Origin: Brettanomyces bruxellensis
Lineage: Eukaryota > Ascomycota > Pichiomycetes > Pichiales > Pichiaceae
Assembly (NCBI RefSeq): GCF_011074885.1
Contig: NC_054688.1
Coordinates: 806,001-870,000, forward strand
Direction of reading: 5' to 3'
DNA length: 64,000 nt
Below, piece by piece: positions 39,694-50,550 of this stretch. Position numbers and translations under genes: made by a program. Below the pieces are notes generated by a model, which worked only from the letters and a program-made list of their open reading frames with translations, made no database searches and was not told the origin of the DNA. How positions within the stretch are numbered: the first letter of the stretch is position 1; every line of letters starts with the position of its first letter.

Positions 39694-41205
39694 ATGTCCT
39701 CGTATCCTGCCAAAATTATTAAAGCACCTAATGGATTGGAAATCAAACAACCGCTAGGTTTGTTCATCAACAACGAATGGGTTAAAACAGAAAAAACCCT
39801 TGATGCGATCAATCCATCGACAGAAGAAGTAATTGCCAGTGTTTATGCTGCAGATAAAGAGGCTGTTGATAAAGCTGTGGATGCCGCACAACGTGCATTT
39901 GAGGATCCATCTTGGTCCGATATCAGTGGCTCCGATAGGGCTACTTACCTTTATAAGATGTCTGAGATTATTAGACGTGATTCTAAGATAATCGCTGCAA
40001 TTGAATCATTAGACAATGGTAAACCTTATGAGGCAGAGAGTTTATGTGGCGATCTTGTCGAAGCTGCCGATATTTTCAAGTATTATGCAGGCTGGGCTGA
40101 CAAACATACAGGTCAATTTTTGGGATCGCAGGTCTTTGGAAAGGATAAGATTTGCTATGTTGATCCCGTTCCTCTTGGTGTTGTGGCTGGAATTGTGCCT
40201 TGGAACTTTCCATTTGATATGATGGCATGGAAAATTGCTCCAGCTCTTGCCACTGGAAACACTTTGGTTATGAAATCATCTGAGATTACACCTTTAAGCG
40301 CTCTTTTTTATGGAAATATCGCATTAGAAGCGGGTATTCCTAAGGGTGTCCTCAACATTATTTCTGGATATGGAAAAGACACTGGATATGCTTTAAGTTC
40401 TCATCCTAATGTTGCTAAAATTGCATTTACTGGTTCAACAGCTACTGGTAAAAAGATAATGGAAGCTGCTGGTCAGTCCAATATCAAAAAGGTTTCGCTC
40501 GAATGTGGTGGAAAATCGCCATTTATCATCTTTCAGGATTGTAACATGAAGGCATGTTTGGAATGGGCGTACACAGGAATATTCTACAACAAGGGTGAAG
40601 TTTGTACTTCCACATCAAGGTTTTTTGTGCAAGATTCAATATATGATGAGTTTGTGTCCAAATTTGTTGAATACACGAAAACGCATGCCATAGTTAAGCC
40701 ACCATTTGAGAAGGATTGCACCATAGGACCATTAGTCTCCAGTGCACAGTATCAAAAAGTGAAGAAGTATGTGGACTTGGGTATTAAGGAGGGTGCTAAG
40801 TTGCTTTCTGGTAAGTTTCTTGAAGGAAAGGGGTACTTTTGTGAGCCATTTATATTTGCTAACTGCACCGATGATATGACAATTATGAAGGATGAAATAT
40901 TTGGTCCAGTTGTAGCCATCTCGAAGTTTTCTACAATTGATGATGTTGTCAAAAGAGCAAACAGTACTACCTATGGATTGGCAGCTGCTATTTTCACAAA
41001 TAATATTACCAAAGCACATAAAGTAGCTAAGAAATTGCAGGCGGGAATGGTGTGGATTAATTCTAACGGCGATTCCGATATTCATGTTCCTTTTGGAGGT
41101 GAGAAAATGTCTGGAATAGGAAGAGAGTTGGGATCTTACGCTTTGGATCTTTTTACACAGCAAAGAGCTGTTTTCGTGAACTTGGATCTGCCGGAGGAAC
41201 AATAA
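39694..41205 (+). CDS. NAD(P)-dependent aldehyde dehydrogenase, cytosolic ALD type
   Basis: The 503-residue protein has the ALDH motifs: PWNFP with N171, FTGSTATG, the general-base glutamate E270, and catalytic C304 in NKGEVCTSTSRFFV, then EIFGPVV. N171, E270 and C304 are all present, so it should be active on aldehydes such as acetaldehyde, giving acetate. There is no mitochondrial presequence, so Ald6- or Ald2/3-like cytosolic location is likely. Unusual points: the usual ELGGKSP is ECGGKSP (C271 beside the base), and the common INTYND near the C-terminus is INSNGD. It is clearly diverged from S. cerevisiae Ald4 and Ald6. The start at 39694 follows a TATA box at 39580; the frame upstream opens only with TTG. 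Confidence 0.9.
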   Translation: MSSYPAKIIKAPNGLEIKQPLGLFINNEWVKTEKTLDAINPSTEEVIASVYAADKEAVDKAVDAAQRAFEDPSWSDISGSDRATYLYKMSEIIRRDSKIIAAIESLDNGKPYEAESLCGDLVEAADIFKYYAGWADKHTGQFLGSQVFGKDKICYVDPVPLGVVAGIVPWNFPFDMMAWKIAPALATGNTLVMKSSEITPLSALFYGNIALEAGIPKGVLNIISGYGKDTGYALSSHPNVAKIAFTGSTATGKKIMEAAGQSNIKKVSLECGGKSPFIIFQDCNMKACLEWAYTGIFYNKGEVCTSTSRFFVQDSIYDEFVSKFVEYTKTHAIVKPPFEKDCTIGPLVSSAQYQKVKKYVDLGIKEGAKLLSGKFLEGKGYFCEPFIFANCTDDMTIMKDEIFGPVVAISKFSTIDDVVKRANSTTYGLAAAIFTNNITKAHKVAKKLQAGMVWINSNGDSDIHVPFGGEKMSGIGRELGSYALDLFTQQRAVFVNLDLPEEQ

Positions 41206-41654
41206 AGAAACTTAGTCTTTGAAAGATTGAAGTTAAGCAACCCTGAAGTAGTCAGAATTTGGTATACGTTTTCTTATTTACATTTGCTTTTATATTAAAT
41301 ATGTTATTTCTTCTTTCGACGTTTAAATATCTTTATATTAATTATGGTAAGATGCCTGGAATACTGAAAGCATTTTTTTGCCGATGTCCAGCCTACGATC
41401 CCTTTTTTTTACGTGATAGAGTAATGTAATTTTTTTTTCTCGATCCTTCTTTAATATTAAGGGTGAAAAATCTGTCGATAATCCGGCAACGAAATAGAAA
41501 TACAATAGGCGGAGAAAAAGGAAACCATATATATCTGACCTCGCAATATTCTTGCGTATACTAACTGTTATAAGTATTGAACATTTGTGGCTTTAAAAGC
41601 ATTCGTGAACATTGTAACAAAAATTTAATTGAATCATCGTCTTCAGGAATTAAA
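41206..41654. other. Spacer upstream of AHA1
   Basis: About 450 bp. A TACTAAC (41559-41565) and a GTAAGA after an ATG (41344) look like intron signals, but no available AG keeps the AHA1 frame, and the ATG at 41655 matches the Aha1 N-terminus. TTCGTGAA (41602) and TTCAGGAA (41642) have the two-unit pattern of heat-shock elements but lie very close to the ATG. Confidence 0.5.
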
Positions 41655-42650
41655 ATGGGTGTTCAAAATCCAAATAATTGGCACTGGGTGGATAAAAATT
41701 GCATTCAATGGTCGAAAGACTATTTCACTAAGAAACTTGTGGGTTTAAAGGCTACGGCGGACGGAACTACCGTCAAAGTGACGTCATTAAGATCATTGAC
41801 TGGGGATGCAGATGTCTGCCAAAGAAAGGGAAGAATTATATCAATTTTTGACCTGCAAATGAAGTTGTCATTTGAAAGTGAGACTGCCAAGGGCGTGATT
41901 TCTATTCCAGAAATTGCTTTTGACACAGAGCCAGAAGACTATCAATTCAACTTATCATTCGATAAGGAGGATGAAAAGATAAGACCAGTTTTAAGACGTA
42001 ATCTTATTCCGCAGATCAAAGAGGTTTTGATAAATTTCGGACCTACGTTGATTCAAGTTCACGGTTCAGATATTCAAGAAGATGCATCCCATGTCCATTC
42101 AAAGTTTACCAAGGAAAACCAAAAGTTAAGCTACATTAAACCTAAGGTCGTAGAGAGAACGGCAATTAATAAGTCGGTTGACACAAAAAAAGAACCTCAG
42201 AGTGAAAGCATTTCTGACATCAAAGAGGAAGACAATGTTCCTAAATACAATGTGACAACCTTGGACTTTTCTTCAACATTCAACACTACAGCAGAGCAAT
42301 TATATACAACGTTAATACAACCTGAAAGGGTGGCCCTATGGACTAGATCCGAGCCTGATGTGAACCCGGTTGAAGGCGGTAGATTCCGTCTATTCGGTAG
42401 GAATATCGAAGGAAAGTTTTTAAAGCTTATTCCAAATAAGTCGATCGAGATGTTATGGAGAATAAACGACTGGAAGGAGGGTCATTATACGAGAATTATT
42501 ATCACATTAAATCAGGGAGAAGGTGAAACTAAAATGAACTTCCATTTGGAGGGTGTTCCTATTGGTGAGGAGGAATTGGTGCAGCAGAACTTTGAGGATA
42601 AGTACATTAAGACCATAAAAATGACCTTTGGTTTTGGTGCTGTCTTGTAA
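41655..42650 (+). CDS. AHA1: Hsp90 co-chaperone Aha1
   Basis: The 331-residue protein starts MGVQNPNNWHWVDKNC, nearly the same as yeast Aha1. The N-terminal Aha1 domain (about 10-145) contains QRKGRIISIFDLQMKL. After a charged linker comes a C-terminal SRPBCC-type AHSA1 domain (about 205-331) with FSSTFNTTAEQLYTTL and PIGEEE, ending KMTFGFGAVL as in the family. Aha1 binds the middle domain of Hsp90 and stimulates its ATPase. Full-length, no oddities. It converges on SOD2 with about 210 bp between stops. Confidence 0.95.
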   Translation: MGVQNPNNWHWVDKNCIQWSKDYFTKKLVGLKATADGTTVKVTSLRSLTGDADVCQRKGRIISIFDLQMKLSFESETAKGVISIPEIAFDTEPEDYQFNLSFDKEDEKIRPVLRRNLIPQIKEVLINFGPTLIQVHGSDIQEDASHVHSKFTKENQKLSYIKPKVVERTAINKSVDTKKEPQSESISDIKEEDNVPKYNVTTLDFSSTFNTTAEQLYTTLIQPERVALWTRSEPDVNPVEGGRFRLFGRNIEGKFLKLIPNKSIEMLWRINDWKEGHYTRIIITLNQGEGETKMNFHLEGVPIGEEELVQQNFEDKYIKTIKMTFGFGAVL

Positions 42651-42864
42651 TAATAATTTCTTTTAATAATAGCAAAATACAAGAAGCGTTTACAACCAAA
42701 CAAGTATCCAAGAATATAGTAGTTCATATATATTTCAATTCAGGAAGAAGCAGTTTCAATAGGGAGAAGTTGCTTAAATAAATATGGTAAAAATGCATGA
42801 TGCATACAAGCCGCAGAAATTCGGCTATACTTTGTACAAAAAAAAAAAGGACGAACAATGTCAT

Positions 42865-43551
42865 TTAGACCTCATCAAATCTCTTTGAAGCCTCAGCCCA
42901 ATTGATGACATTCCAAATAGCTTTGAAATAGTCAACCTTCTTGTTCTGATATTGCAAGTAGTAGGCATGCTCCCATGCATCAATTGCAACCAAAGGAACT
43001 AAATTTCCACTAACAATATCTTGGTTGTATCTTTGCACGACATCAACAGTATTGTTTTCGGTATTTTTGACAACAAATGCCCATCCGGAACCCTGCACAC
43101 CAGCCAATTTTGCATTGGTAATCTTCTTTAAATTATCGAATGAACCGTACTCATCAATGATTTTCTTATACAAAGCAGAAGAAGATGATGGCAATTCACC
43201 CCCACCGTTTTTCTGTGGAGTAAGATTACCCCAAAAGAGGCAATGATTGAGATATCCACCTCCGTGGAACTTCACGTTCTGTTGCAATGCAATAGCTTGT
43301 TTGAAATTACCAGTAGCCAATGCTTCTGCCTGCTGTTCCACAGCCTTGTTAAAACCATTGACATAAGTCTGGTGGTGCTTAGTGTAATGTAGCTCGTTTA
43401 TCTTACCAGATATGAAAGGTTCCAATTCTCCAAAACCCCATTTCAATTCTGGAAGGCTGACCTGTGTGAATTTGCCTGGTGCAGCTCCAGTGGAGAGAAA
43501 TCTTGTAACATTTGAAAGTGTTGATCTGGCGGCGTTCTTAGCAAGCGACAT
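42865..43551 (-). CDS. SOD2: Mitochondrial manganese superoxide dismutase
   Basis: The 228-residue protein has a Ser/Arg/Ala-rich presequence (about 1-25, NAARSTLSNVTRFLS) followed by an Fe/Mn SOD. Metal ligands are H55 (LHYTKHH), H103 (LNHCLFW), D191 and H195 (DAWEHAYYLQY). QGSGWAF and the GGGYLNH context favour manganese. It removes superoxide in the mitochondrial matrix. Length is close to S. cerevisiae Sod2 (233). Upstream stress elements are listed separately. Confidence 0.95.
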   Translation of the reverse strand: MSLAKNAARSTLSNVTRFLSTGAAPGKFTQVSLPELKWGFGELEPFISGKINELHYTKHHQTYVNGFNKAVEQQAEALATGNFKQAIALQQNVKFHGGGYLNHCLFWGNLTPQKNGGGELPSSSSALYKKIIDEYGSFDNLKKITNAKLAGVQGSGWAFVVKNTENNTVDVVQRYNQDIVSGNLVPLVAIDAWEHAYYLQYQNKKVDYFKAIWNVINWAEASKRFDEV

Positions 43552-44571
43552 GTTTCAATATCAAGAAGGCAGAATCAATGCAGTTAGACATGTATGGTAT
43601 AAATTGAAATTAAACAACTAATATACGCTGAATCGGGAGGGGGGAAACGCATACCTTATATATCTTTCCAATCATATACCTCAATGTGCGAAAAAAAAAG
43701 TCCGGCTCCGTGCTTAATTGTGCTGAATAAGCACACAATGAATTCTGGCACCTCACAAATGAATCTGGTCTCCTCAATATATATTAAAGGGCAAGGGGAA
43801 AAAAATACATAATAATGCAGTAATTTCCTACCGATGTCTTTATTTCTATTGTTATTCTTTTTACCATGTTTCTTTCTTTGCCTCAGTAATTGTAATCAAC
43901 GGTAAATAAGCCAAGCTTCATTTTTAACTGCAACAGTCGGAGTCAAAGCTCTTTTGGGGAAATCACAATACTACTATGAACCGTACTATACTACGTATGA
44001 AATATAGTTGCACCTAAGATTTTTTTATCTATTTGGAGTTCTCTACGAAACGCCCTTGAAATTTGCAATTAACTATATATTATGATTACAAGTCCCGGGA
44101 TGTTCATTTTGAGGGGGGAAGCCAGGTTATCCCATCAAATTTCATTTTATAGACTAGAGCAATAGTTGCTGCAATAGTTTAGCTTTTACTTCTTGGCGCC
44201 ACAACCATAAAGAAACTGGAAATTGCCAAAGTAGCAAGATGAATGATTTACCATGCTAGCGTTCGACAATCTCCTAAAAAAATTAAATCGACGGGTCTAT
44301 CGACTGAGATGCGCATTAAGGGAGTATGAAAAATAAAATTTCAACTGAATATTTGGCATTACCCGAGCTAACAACAATTAATTCCTCATCGTTAAATTTA
44401 TCGTAATGTACCGTATCCTTTGAGATTCAGAGCTTTGGTATCTAATAAATTTTCTTTCCTTTCGTAAACGGTTCATAATTAAAGATCTAATCTTTTGTGT
44501 GTTGATAGATATACCGCTAATTTATTTAGCAACCTTCTCACATCTTTATACATTAGTGTTCTGCATATAAT
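43552..44571. other. 1 kb divergent spacer, SOD2 and DPM2 promoters
   Basis: No gene seen. Near SOD2 are two AGGGG stress-element cores (43638-43642, 43794-43798) and a CCAAT box (43668-43672), which fit the Msn2/4- and Hap-type control known for SOD2 in yeast. The rest is AT-rich and featureless to me. Confidence 0.55.
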
Positions 44572-44921
44572 ATGGTAAGTGCATCAAGGAATGCTTGTCA
44601 AAAGCCGAATGCATTAATTCAACGATATGGACTGTTACTAACTTGACTTTTTTTTCAATTATGAAGTCCCCAGATCAATTAGTTGGACTACTAATGTTAT
44701 TGGTGGCTACAGCTATATTTGTGTATTACACAATATGGACATTTGTTCTTCCATTCATTAGCGAAGAAAACATTATCCAAGCTTTCTTCCTACCTAGGGA
44801 ATATGCCATCAAAATTCCTGCTTTTCTTTTGATTGTTGGTGTTACTCTTGTTGGCGCCTTCGTTTCCAGTGTTCTTATCAAATCTACGCAAAAGAAGACT
44901 AAGAGTAAGAAGCAGAATTGA
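44572..44921 (+). CDS. DPM2: Dol-P-Man synthase subunit Dpm2, with a 92-nt intron
   Basis: Exon 1 is the single codon ATG (44572-44574); exon 2 is 44667-44921. The product is 85 residues, against 84 in human DPM2, and matches it through the length: DQLVGLL at the start, VYYTIWTFVLPFI, FLPREYAIKIP, and two membrane spans (about 5-30 and 51-75). It ends KKQN, a dilysine (KKxx) ER-retrieval signal. By family knowledge DPM2 stabilises and regulates dolichol-phosphate-mannose synthase in the ER, which feeds N-glycans, O-mannose and GPI anchors. S. cerevisiae has a self-anchored Dpm1 that works without it. If the intron were retained, the next in-frame ATG (44661) would still give an 86-residue protein differing only at the start. 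Confidence 0.86.
44575..44666 (+). other. Intron of DPM2
   Basis: GTAAGT directly follows the ATG (44575-44580), a perfect TACTAAC branch site lies at 44636-44642, a T-rich stretch follows, and the first AG is at 44665-44666. Splicing joins M to SPDQLVG, the expected Dpm2 start. It is the only well-supported intron I found in the window. Confidence 0.8.
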
Positions 44922-45246
44922 GTTGCCGTGAAATTTAGGAAACGAAGATGATGGACGAATAGATATTAAGTTGGATTATCAGTCATATATAGAAATCGGC
45001 AAATGGTATGATTTTCGGAGGGTTAACTACTCCCTGAGTTTTATAACCTAGCCTTCTTTCACGTTTTCTTTGCCAACTATTCAATGATGATCAATACAAT
45101 ATATAAGCTTTACATCAGTTATTCAACTTACTTTGTGATAGCTCCCAATTTTTTTAAATATTGCGGGCTTTTTTTAATTATGAAGTGGAATCTTGTAGCA
45201 TCATCTCTCGAAGTGTTCTGTGCCATCAGTTATACACACACATATA

Positions 45247-45285
<39 letters not shown>

Positions 45286-45668
45286 AAGAAGTTTAAAGCA
45301 AAACCAAAATGATAGGAGAAAAAGCTAGAATAACACCCAAAAAGCAAAGAAGGAGCAAGTAAAAAGCGTATATAAAACATAAAGAAAAAGACAACAGCAT
45401 CAAACAAAAAAAGAACAACGATAAAATAAAGATCTCAGAGCAGTGAACTGTGCGAAGAAAATGATGACTCTGCGAAATAAGCATGGAATGGCTATAAACT
45501 GCCATTCAGATATAAGCCGAACAAAAAGTCAAGCTTCGCATATATCAGGGCGAGAAAAGGAATATCATCACCTATATTGCATGATGATATCAAATAAAAA
45601 TCAACAATAATAATCGGGAAAAAAAGACAAAGAAAGAAAGAAAAAAAACCTTGTAATTGCTTTTTAAA
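44922..45668. other. Convergent spacer between DPM2 and DHH1
   Basis: About 750 bp of 3' flanks, purine-rich on the plus strand toward DHH1, with a long A run listed separately. No gene. Confidence 0.6.
45248..45283 (+). repeat. Homopolymer A run, 36 bases
   Basis: Thirty-six consecutive A after an (AC)/(AT)-type stretch; its exact length is likely uncertain in sequencing and variable between isolates. Confidence 0.9.
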
Positions 45669-47051
45669 TCAGTACTGCTGTTGAGGTTGTGGGGCAAACT
45701 GTTGAACTGGAGGACCCTCCTGTTCGCCTTGACCATTATAAAATCTTCGAGGAGCTCTTTCATTGGCCTTAGGGAGATTGTCAATCTTAAATGGTCTTGG
45801 AACTGATGATGGTTGATCAATAACATAAAGTGATTTGTCAATCTGTGCTGGAATTGGCTTTATCTCGGTACCAAGTTCTTGCTCGATCTTGTAAAGGTTA
45901 AAACGATCATTCCAATTAATAAGGTTAATTGCAATACCATAATGGCCAAATCTTCCGGAACGACCGATTCTGTGAAGATAAGTTTCTGCAGTCTTTGGAA
46001 AATCAAAGTTTATAACGACGTTAACGGCCTGAATATCGATTCCTCTGGTTAATAAGTCTGTGCAGACCAAGTTTCTGACTTTACCTTGGCGGAATTCATG
46101 AAAAACCTTATTTCTCTCTGCCTGAGGCATTCTTGCATGTGAGTAATAACACGAGAAATCTAGCTCGGTGATCTTCTTTGCCAATAGCTCAACTCTGTTT
46201 GCCGAGTTACAGAATATAATGGCCTGATTAATCTGAAGCTTGGAGAAAAGAGTGTTCAAACAGTGAAGTTTCTGTCGTTCTTCAACAAATGCGTAAAATT
46301 GTGTAATACCTTTTAAAGTCAATTCATCCATCAAGTTAATTTCATATGGCTTGTACAAGTGATCATCCATGAATGCCTTAACTGTGATCGGGAAAGTAGC
46401 AGAGAATAAAAGTGACTGGTAGGCATTACCTTTGCCAGGTTCTGATTGTGGGAAGAACTTAAGAATCTGCTCAATAATGATTTTAAACTCGCGTGAGAGC
46501 ATTTTGTCGGCTTCGTCCATGACAAAGACCTTACACTCATCAAAAACAGCCAATCTTCTCGAAGCTAAATCTAGCACTCTTCCAGGTGTACCCACCATTA
46601 TGTGAACAGGATCGTGCAAACGTAAAATATCATCTCGAAGAGATGTACCACCAGTGGTAACCATAGTGTTGATCTCCATATGTTTGGAAAGAGTTTTCAC
46701 CACTTGTGATGTCTGTAAGGCCAACTCTCTGGTAGGAACAAGAATAAGAGCTTGAATTTTATTCAAACGAGGTTTGATCTTCTCTAATGTTGGAATAACA
46801 AAAGCTGCAGTTTTACCGGTACCATTTTTGGCACGTGCAAGAATATCTCTACCCATAAGAGCCACTGGAATTGCCTCCTCCTGAATAGGTGAAGGTTTCT
46901 CAAAGCCTGCTTCAAATATACCCATCAGAAGCTCCCTTTTCAGATGGAAACTTTCAAAGGTGTTTCCCTTCGTTCCCAGAACATCATTAGTCTGACGCCG
47001 CGTGTCCTTCGGAGGGAGACGCAGCTTGTTTTTCCATTCTTCAGTTGACAT
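45669..47051 (-). CDS. DHH1: DEAD-box RNA helicase Dhh1
   Basis: The 460-residue protein has all DEAD-box motifs: Q motif (about 32-57, [26 protein letters not shown] in outline), AKNGTGKT (74-81), [19 protein letters not shown] (179-182), SAT (217-219), TDLLTRGID and [10 protein letters not shown]. The sequence is that of the Dhh1/DDX6 branch, including the [12 protein letters not shown] lead-in. It represses translation and activates decapping in P-bodies, binding Edc3, Pat1 and the CCR4-NOT complex. The C-terminal tail is Gln/Pro-rich. Slightly shorter than S. cerevisiae Dhh1 (506), the difference being in the tail. Confidence 0.96.
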   Translation of the reverse strand: MSTEEWKNKLRLPPKDTRRQTNDVLGTKGNTFESFHLKRELLMGIFEAGFEKPSPIQEEAIPVALMGRDILARAKNGTGKTAAFVIPTLEKIKPRLNKIQALILVPTRELALQTSQVVKTLSKHMEINTMVTTGGTSLRDDILRLHDPVHIMVGTPGRVLDLASRRLAVFDECKVFVMDEADKMLSREFKIIIEQILKFFPQSEPGKGNAYQSLLFSATFPITVKAFMDDHLYKPYEINLMDELTLKGITQFYAFVEERQKLHCLNTLFSKLQINQAIIFCNSANRVELLAKKITELDFSCYYSHARMPQAERNKVFHEFRQGKVRNLVCTDLLTRGIDIQAVNVVINFDFPKTAETYLHRIGRSGRFGHYGIAINLINWNDRFNLYKIEQELGTEIKPIPAQIDKSLYVIDQPSSVPRPFKIDNLPKANERAPRRFYNGQGEQEGPPVQQFAPQPQQQY

Positions 47052-48023
47052 GATAAAGTTGCAGTTTCAGAAAAGATTTGTCCAGAGTAAAAAGGTTTTT
47101 CTGATTTATAACAGATGTAATGTGTTGAAAACAATCTAGCAATGTTCCGATTTGTATGTTAGCTTTTGTTGTATGAGTTTTGATTATGCGTATAAATGAA
47201 AAGTCTGATGGTGACGCTTCAAATTAACAGGATAGAACTTCTATGAGAATATGGATATGATGTTATGAATTAATACTCCACAGAAAATCAATTTGAAATA
47301 AAACCGGTGTGAATCCGAATTTGTAGCGTAGATGAAAGCTCAGATCTTGGCTGATCGATTATTCAAATATTTCTAAAATCAAGTATAAAATATGATGCTT
47401 GTAATTAAATTTAAAGACAAATACTAAATGTTGATGTAAGGAAAACTGAACTCTCTGGTAGGGAGAAAATAAAATTTATGAAGAATTGGATTCGCTTCGG
47501 TGTTTCGTCTTTTTTTCCCACTGCCTCACCTCTCTAATTTTTTTCTCTCCTTGCTTGTGCTTGGACCCTCAATTTTCACAAAAAAATCTTGTTGGCTGGT
47601 TTTAAGAGTGAGTAAAAAAAACTGAAGTAAAAAAAAAAAAGCAAAAAAATGCGCATATTAGGATCTTTGATGATGGAGGTACGGATGTAAATTCGGCCAA
47701 ATACCCAAAAGATAACATCCACTCTACCTGCGCGTGAACTACAACTTCCATAATGCCGCTTGTTGATATCTTTATTAATTCCCTTTAAAACATAGGTAAC
47801 AAATAAACAGATTTTAAACACAAAAAAGTAATCAAACATGAAATGTGAAAAGAATGGAGAAAAAATAAAATAAAATAAAAAATAGGAAAGATGAATTTAA
47901 TGATGTTAAAGTAAAATCTGGTCATTGTTGACAATAGAAGACCTGCTTCCATATCAAACCAAGGTGTAACTCTAAGACGAGAAATAATGACAACAACAAT
48001 TGCAAAAAAAAAAAAAACTTTTA
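47052..48023. other. Spacer upstream of DHH1
   Basis: Almost 1 kb, with several T/A runs (for example near 47508 and 47626). It holds the DHH1 promoter and the 3' flank of the PSR gene. No gene or distinctive site. Confidence 0.6.
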
Positions 48024-49292
48024 TCAGATATTAACATCCAATACCAGTCTAACGTCTTCAACGTTTTTACTGGCCAGATCTCTAAGAAGTGGTAGCAGGT
48101 CAGTTAACTCACAATCGTGGGTATCACTGAACCAGCTGGATATAGGAACTGAATGCTGCGGGTGGAAAATGTAGGACGCAGGCGAATTATCAATAATAAT
48201 TAGATCTTCCAGGGGCCTTCCCATCTGAGAAAGATTCTTAATATAGTTTCCTTGATAATTATAGCAACTCTCCCTGAATAATCGTTGATGCACGGAATGG
48301 TGTGTGTCCAAAATGTCCAAAAGAGGATCACCGTATCTGGCCACAGAAGCTGTAAATACAACGACTTCAAATAATTCACCACAGCAACGAAGAAATTCAT
48401 CCACACCTGGCCTTTTAATGACGTAGACATTATGAATCTGATTCTCTATTTCGACAGGTATCACAAAGTCGCAATGACGCACATACTTGAAAGATGAATG
48501 AACTAATGTTTCATCCAAGTCGAGCACTAGGGTTTTTCTTCCCTTCAGTTTTTTTGGCTGTTCATCTAGAAGCCATCCCGACTTCGTGACAACCTGATCA
48601 CTTAGGATTTTGGTCAAGTCAAGATCGGACGGAATTTGTGTTTGACCACCATAAAGTTCTTCTTCCAGACTCTCGTCCTCTGCTTCGGCAGCCATCTCAA
48701 CATCTCCCTCTGCATCAGCAGATGTATCCAGTTCCCCAGTATTTTCGATTTCCACAACCTTGCCTCCACTTGGCAATTCGGTTGTTCTTTTGTCATTCTT
48801 CAGCACCTTTTCACTTTTTCTGTGATCGTTGTTCAACGTCTCATCATCCTTTGAGCTATCAGTTGCATGGTCAGTGATTTCATTAACAGCCTGAGTTTTT
48901 AAATCACAAACCTCCCCCTCCCTGGTGGATGCAGTATCAGAGTGATCCATATTTTTGGATTGAACAGCAAGCATGACTTTTGTCTGTTGCGTGTCCTTTT
49001 TGTCGGATGAATGACCTTCCTGTCTTACGGTACCCGACTTACCTTTGTCTTCTTCCCCTTCTTCTGAAATTTCCTTCTTTATGTCTGGTGCGAATGTAGA
49101 ACAAGACTTCTTTGCTGATGATGTCTTCTGGTTTGCGTCCAAACCTTGACCCCAATTTTTATACTGCAGAGCTTTTTGTAAATTAGATTGAGTTCTTGAG
49201 AGATGTGTACGGCTAGATGTGAGTCTTTGCTCGGGTCTTTCTTGATCCTGTGTATTATCAAAGCAACAAAATAATGATGCAAGAAAAGACAT
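48024..49292 (-). CDS. PSR1: Plasma-membrane FCP1/SCP-type phosphatase Psr1/Psr2
   Basis: The 422-residue protein starts [13 protein letters not shown]; the paired cysteines (C9, C10) match the palmitoylation site that holds Psr1/Psr2 at the plasma membrane. A charged, disordered region (about 20-240) leads to an HAD-fold phosphatase domain with [10 protein letters not shown] (the DxDxT signature at 258-262) and [13 protein letters not shown]. In S. cerevisiae these enzymes act in sodium stress and with Whi2 in the general stress response. I cannot tell Psr1 from Psr2; a single ancestral gene is likely. It diverges from nothing close: the next gene is 2.6 kb away. Confidence 0.88.
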   Translation of the reverse strand: MSFLASLFCCFDNTQDQERPEQRLTSSRTHLSRTQSNLQKALQYKNWGQGLDANQKTSSAKKSCSTFAPDIKKEISEEGEEDKGKSGTVRQEGHSSDKKDTQQTKVMLAVQSKNMDHSDTASTREGEVCDLKTQAVNEITDHATDSSKDDETLNNDHRKSEKVLKNDKRTTELPSGGKVVEIENTGELDTSADAEGDVEMAAEAEDESLEEELYGGQTQIPSDLDLTKILSDQVVTKSGWLLDEQPKKLKGRKTLVLDLDETLVHSSFKYVRHCDFVIPVEIENQIHNVYVIKRPGVDEFLRCCGELFEVVVFTASVARYGDPLLDILDTHHSVHQRLFRESCYNYQGNYIKNLSQMGRPLEDLIIIDNSPASYIFHPQHSVPISSWFSDTHDCELTDLLPLLRDLASKNVEDVRLVLDVNI

Positions 49293-50534
49293 GTCTCAAA
49301 CTTCCAACGTTTATATCGATATGCCTCGTTTTGCTCCAGAAAATTCAAACACTCTTCCTTTCCGAAAGTTATTCTCTCCCTTTCGGTAAGTTTCGCCTTT
49401 TCTGTGACCCTATATACTTCAAATTTTATGAAAGTAACAAATGTGCCCTGCTCGCAGTGAAAAAAGATTCGATCTAATAAGACAAACGACTAGCGCCAGT
49501 TCTTATTATATGCAATGACGTACTTGAGATTGCTCGATGCTTTAATCGAACGAAGGAAGCTATGCAAATTCTTCCAGCAGCAAAGGTGCTTCAACAATTT
49601 AGCACTCGACTCAGAATAAACTTTAAATGAATGAATCTTGTCTTGTATTTTCAACAAGGTTTAGAAATTCAAACCGCTCTACTTGACCTCTCTTTGTGTG
49701 GTCGCTGTTTTGTTGTTGTTATTTTGAACTTTTTTTTGTTTTCAGTTTCTTCTCCGAGCGAAGTACACAAATATAAAGTTCTGAAGCCTTCAAAGATGTT
49801 CAGTTCAATATATTAGAAAAGCCTTGTGTGGATAAAGTGATACCGTAAGGATATATAGTTGAAACTCCGGCCTTTAGATAGCTGGATTATAATATCTTTC
49901 TATAATTTATGAGTTTGTTCAGCTTGTGTCCAAAGAATGGGCATCCAATTTCTGAATGCTAGAATTAAATATCTTCTGCGTTTAAATGAAGGGATGGTTT
50001 TAATGTTCACAAAAAAGAGAACGGGGTCAACCTAAATAGACTGAAGATTTTGGTAGTGTTTAAGAATAATTAAACAAAGTTTGAAGACATTTAAATTTTT
50101 TAATACCTCTTTATTCCAGTAACAGTTGCAGGAAAGAGAAATTGCCGATTGTTAGGGAAACAAAATAGCACTAAGAAAAATTACATGGAGCATTTCTTGG
50201 GCAGTGAGAGTAGGTAGGTCTTAGCCAGTGCTGAATGAGTGTATTTCGCGCTTGAGAAAAAATTAAAATTAATGTGGTATCGGAAAATAAGCTAGAAGTT
50301 CCTACGGTAAACAATATAAAAAGAGCAAAATAATGAAATAAGAATCAGAGTCATCAAGAACGCCCGACATCTTACCGAACAAAGCTGGGATTATAAATTC
50401 ATGCTTGCGGATTATATCATAGCATACTTCAAACTGTTGCTGATCTTTTTTCTCGTATTTTACTTATCCGCTTGTACATTATTGCAAGCCTAAATGATCT
50501 TATTATATTGCAGCTCCAGTTGTTTAGCAATAAA

Positions 50535-50550
50535 AGCGCCATTTGGCGCT
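50535..50550. repeat. Near-perfect GC-rich palindrome
   Basis: AGCGCCATTTGGCGCT has two 7-bp complementary arms around TT, in a strongly AT-rich region. It could be a dimeric factor site. Confidence 0.6.

Noticed and set aside
41344..41654. Possible 5' intron of AHA1 (ATG-GTAAGA with TACTAAC)
   Set aside because: None of the AG sites after the branch motif joins in frame, and the ATG at 41655 already gives the conserved Aha1 start.
44595..44660. TTG-initiated extension of Dpm2
   Set aside because: The segment lies inside the predicted intron, between donor and acceptor, and has no counterpart in Dpm2 proteins.
49560..49620. tRNA-like TTCGAT words on the minus strand
   Set aside because: No matching A box, T stem or acceptor stem could be built around them.
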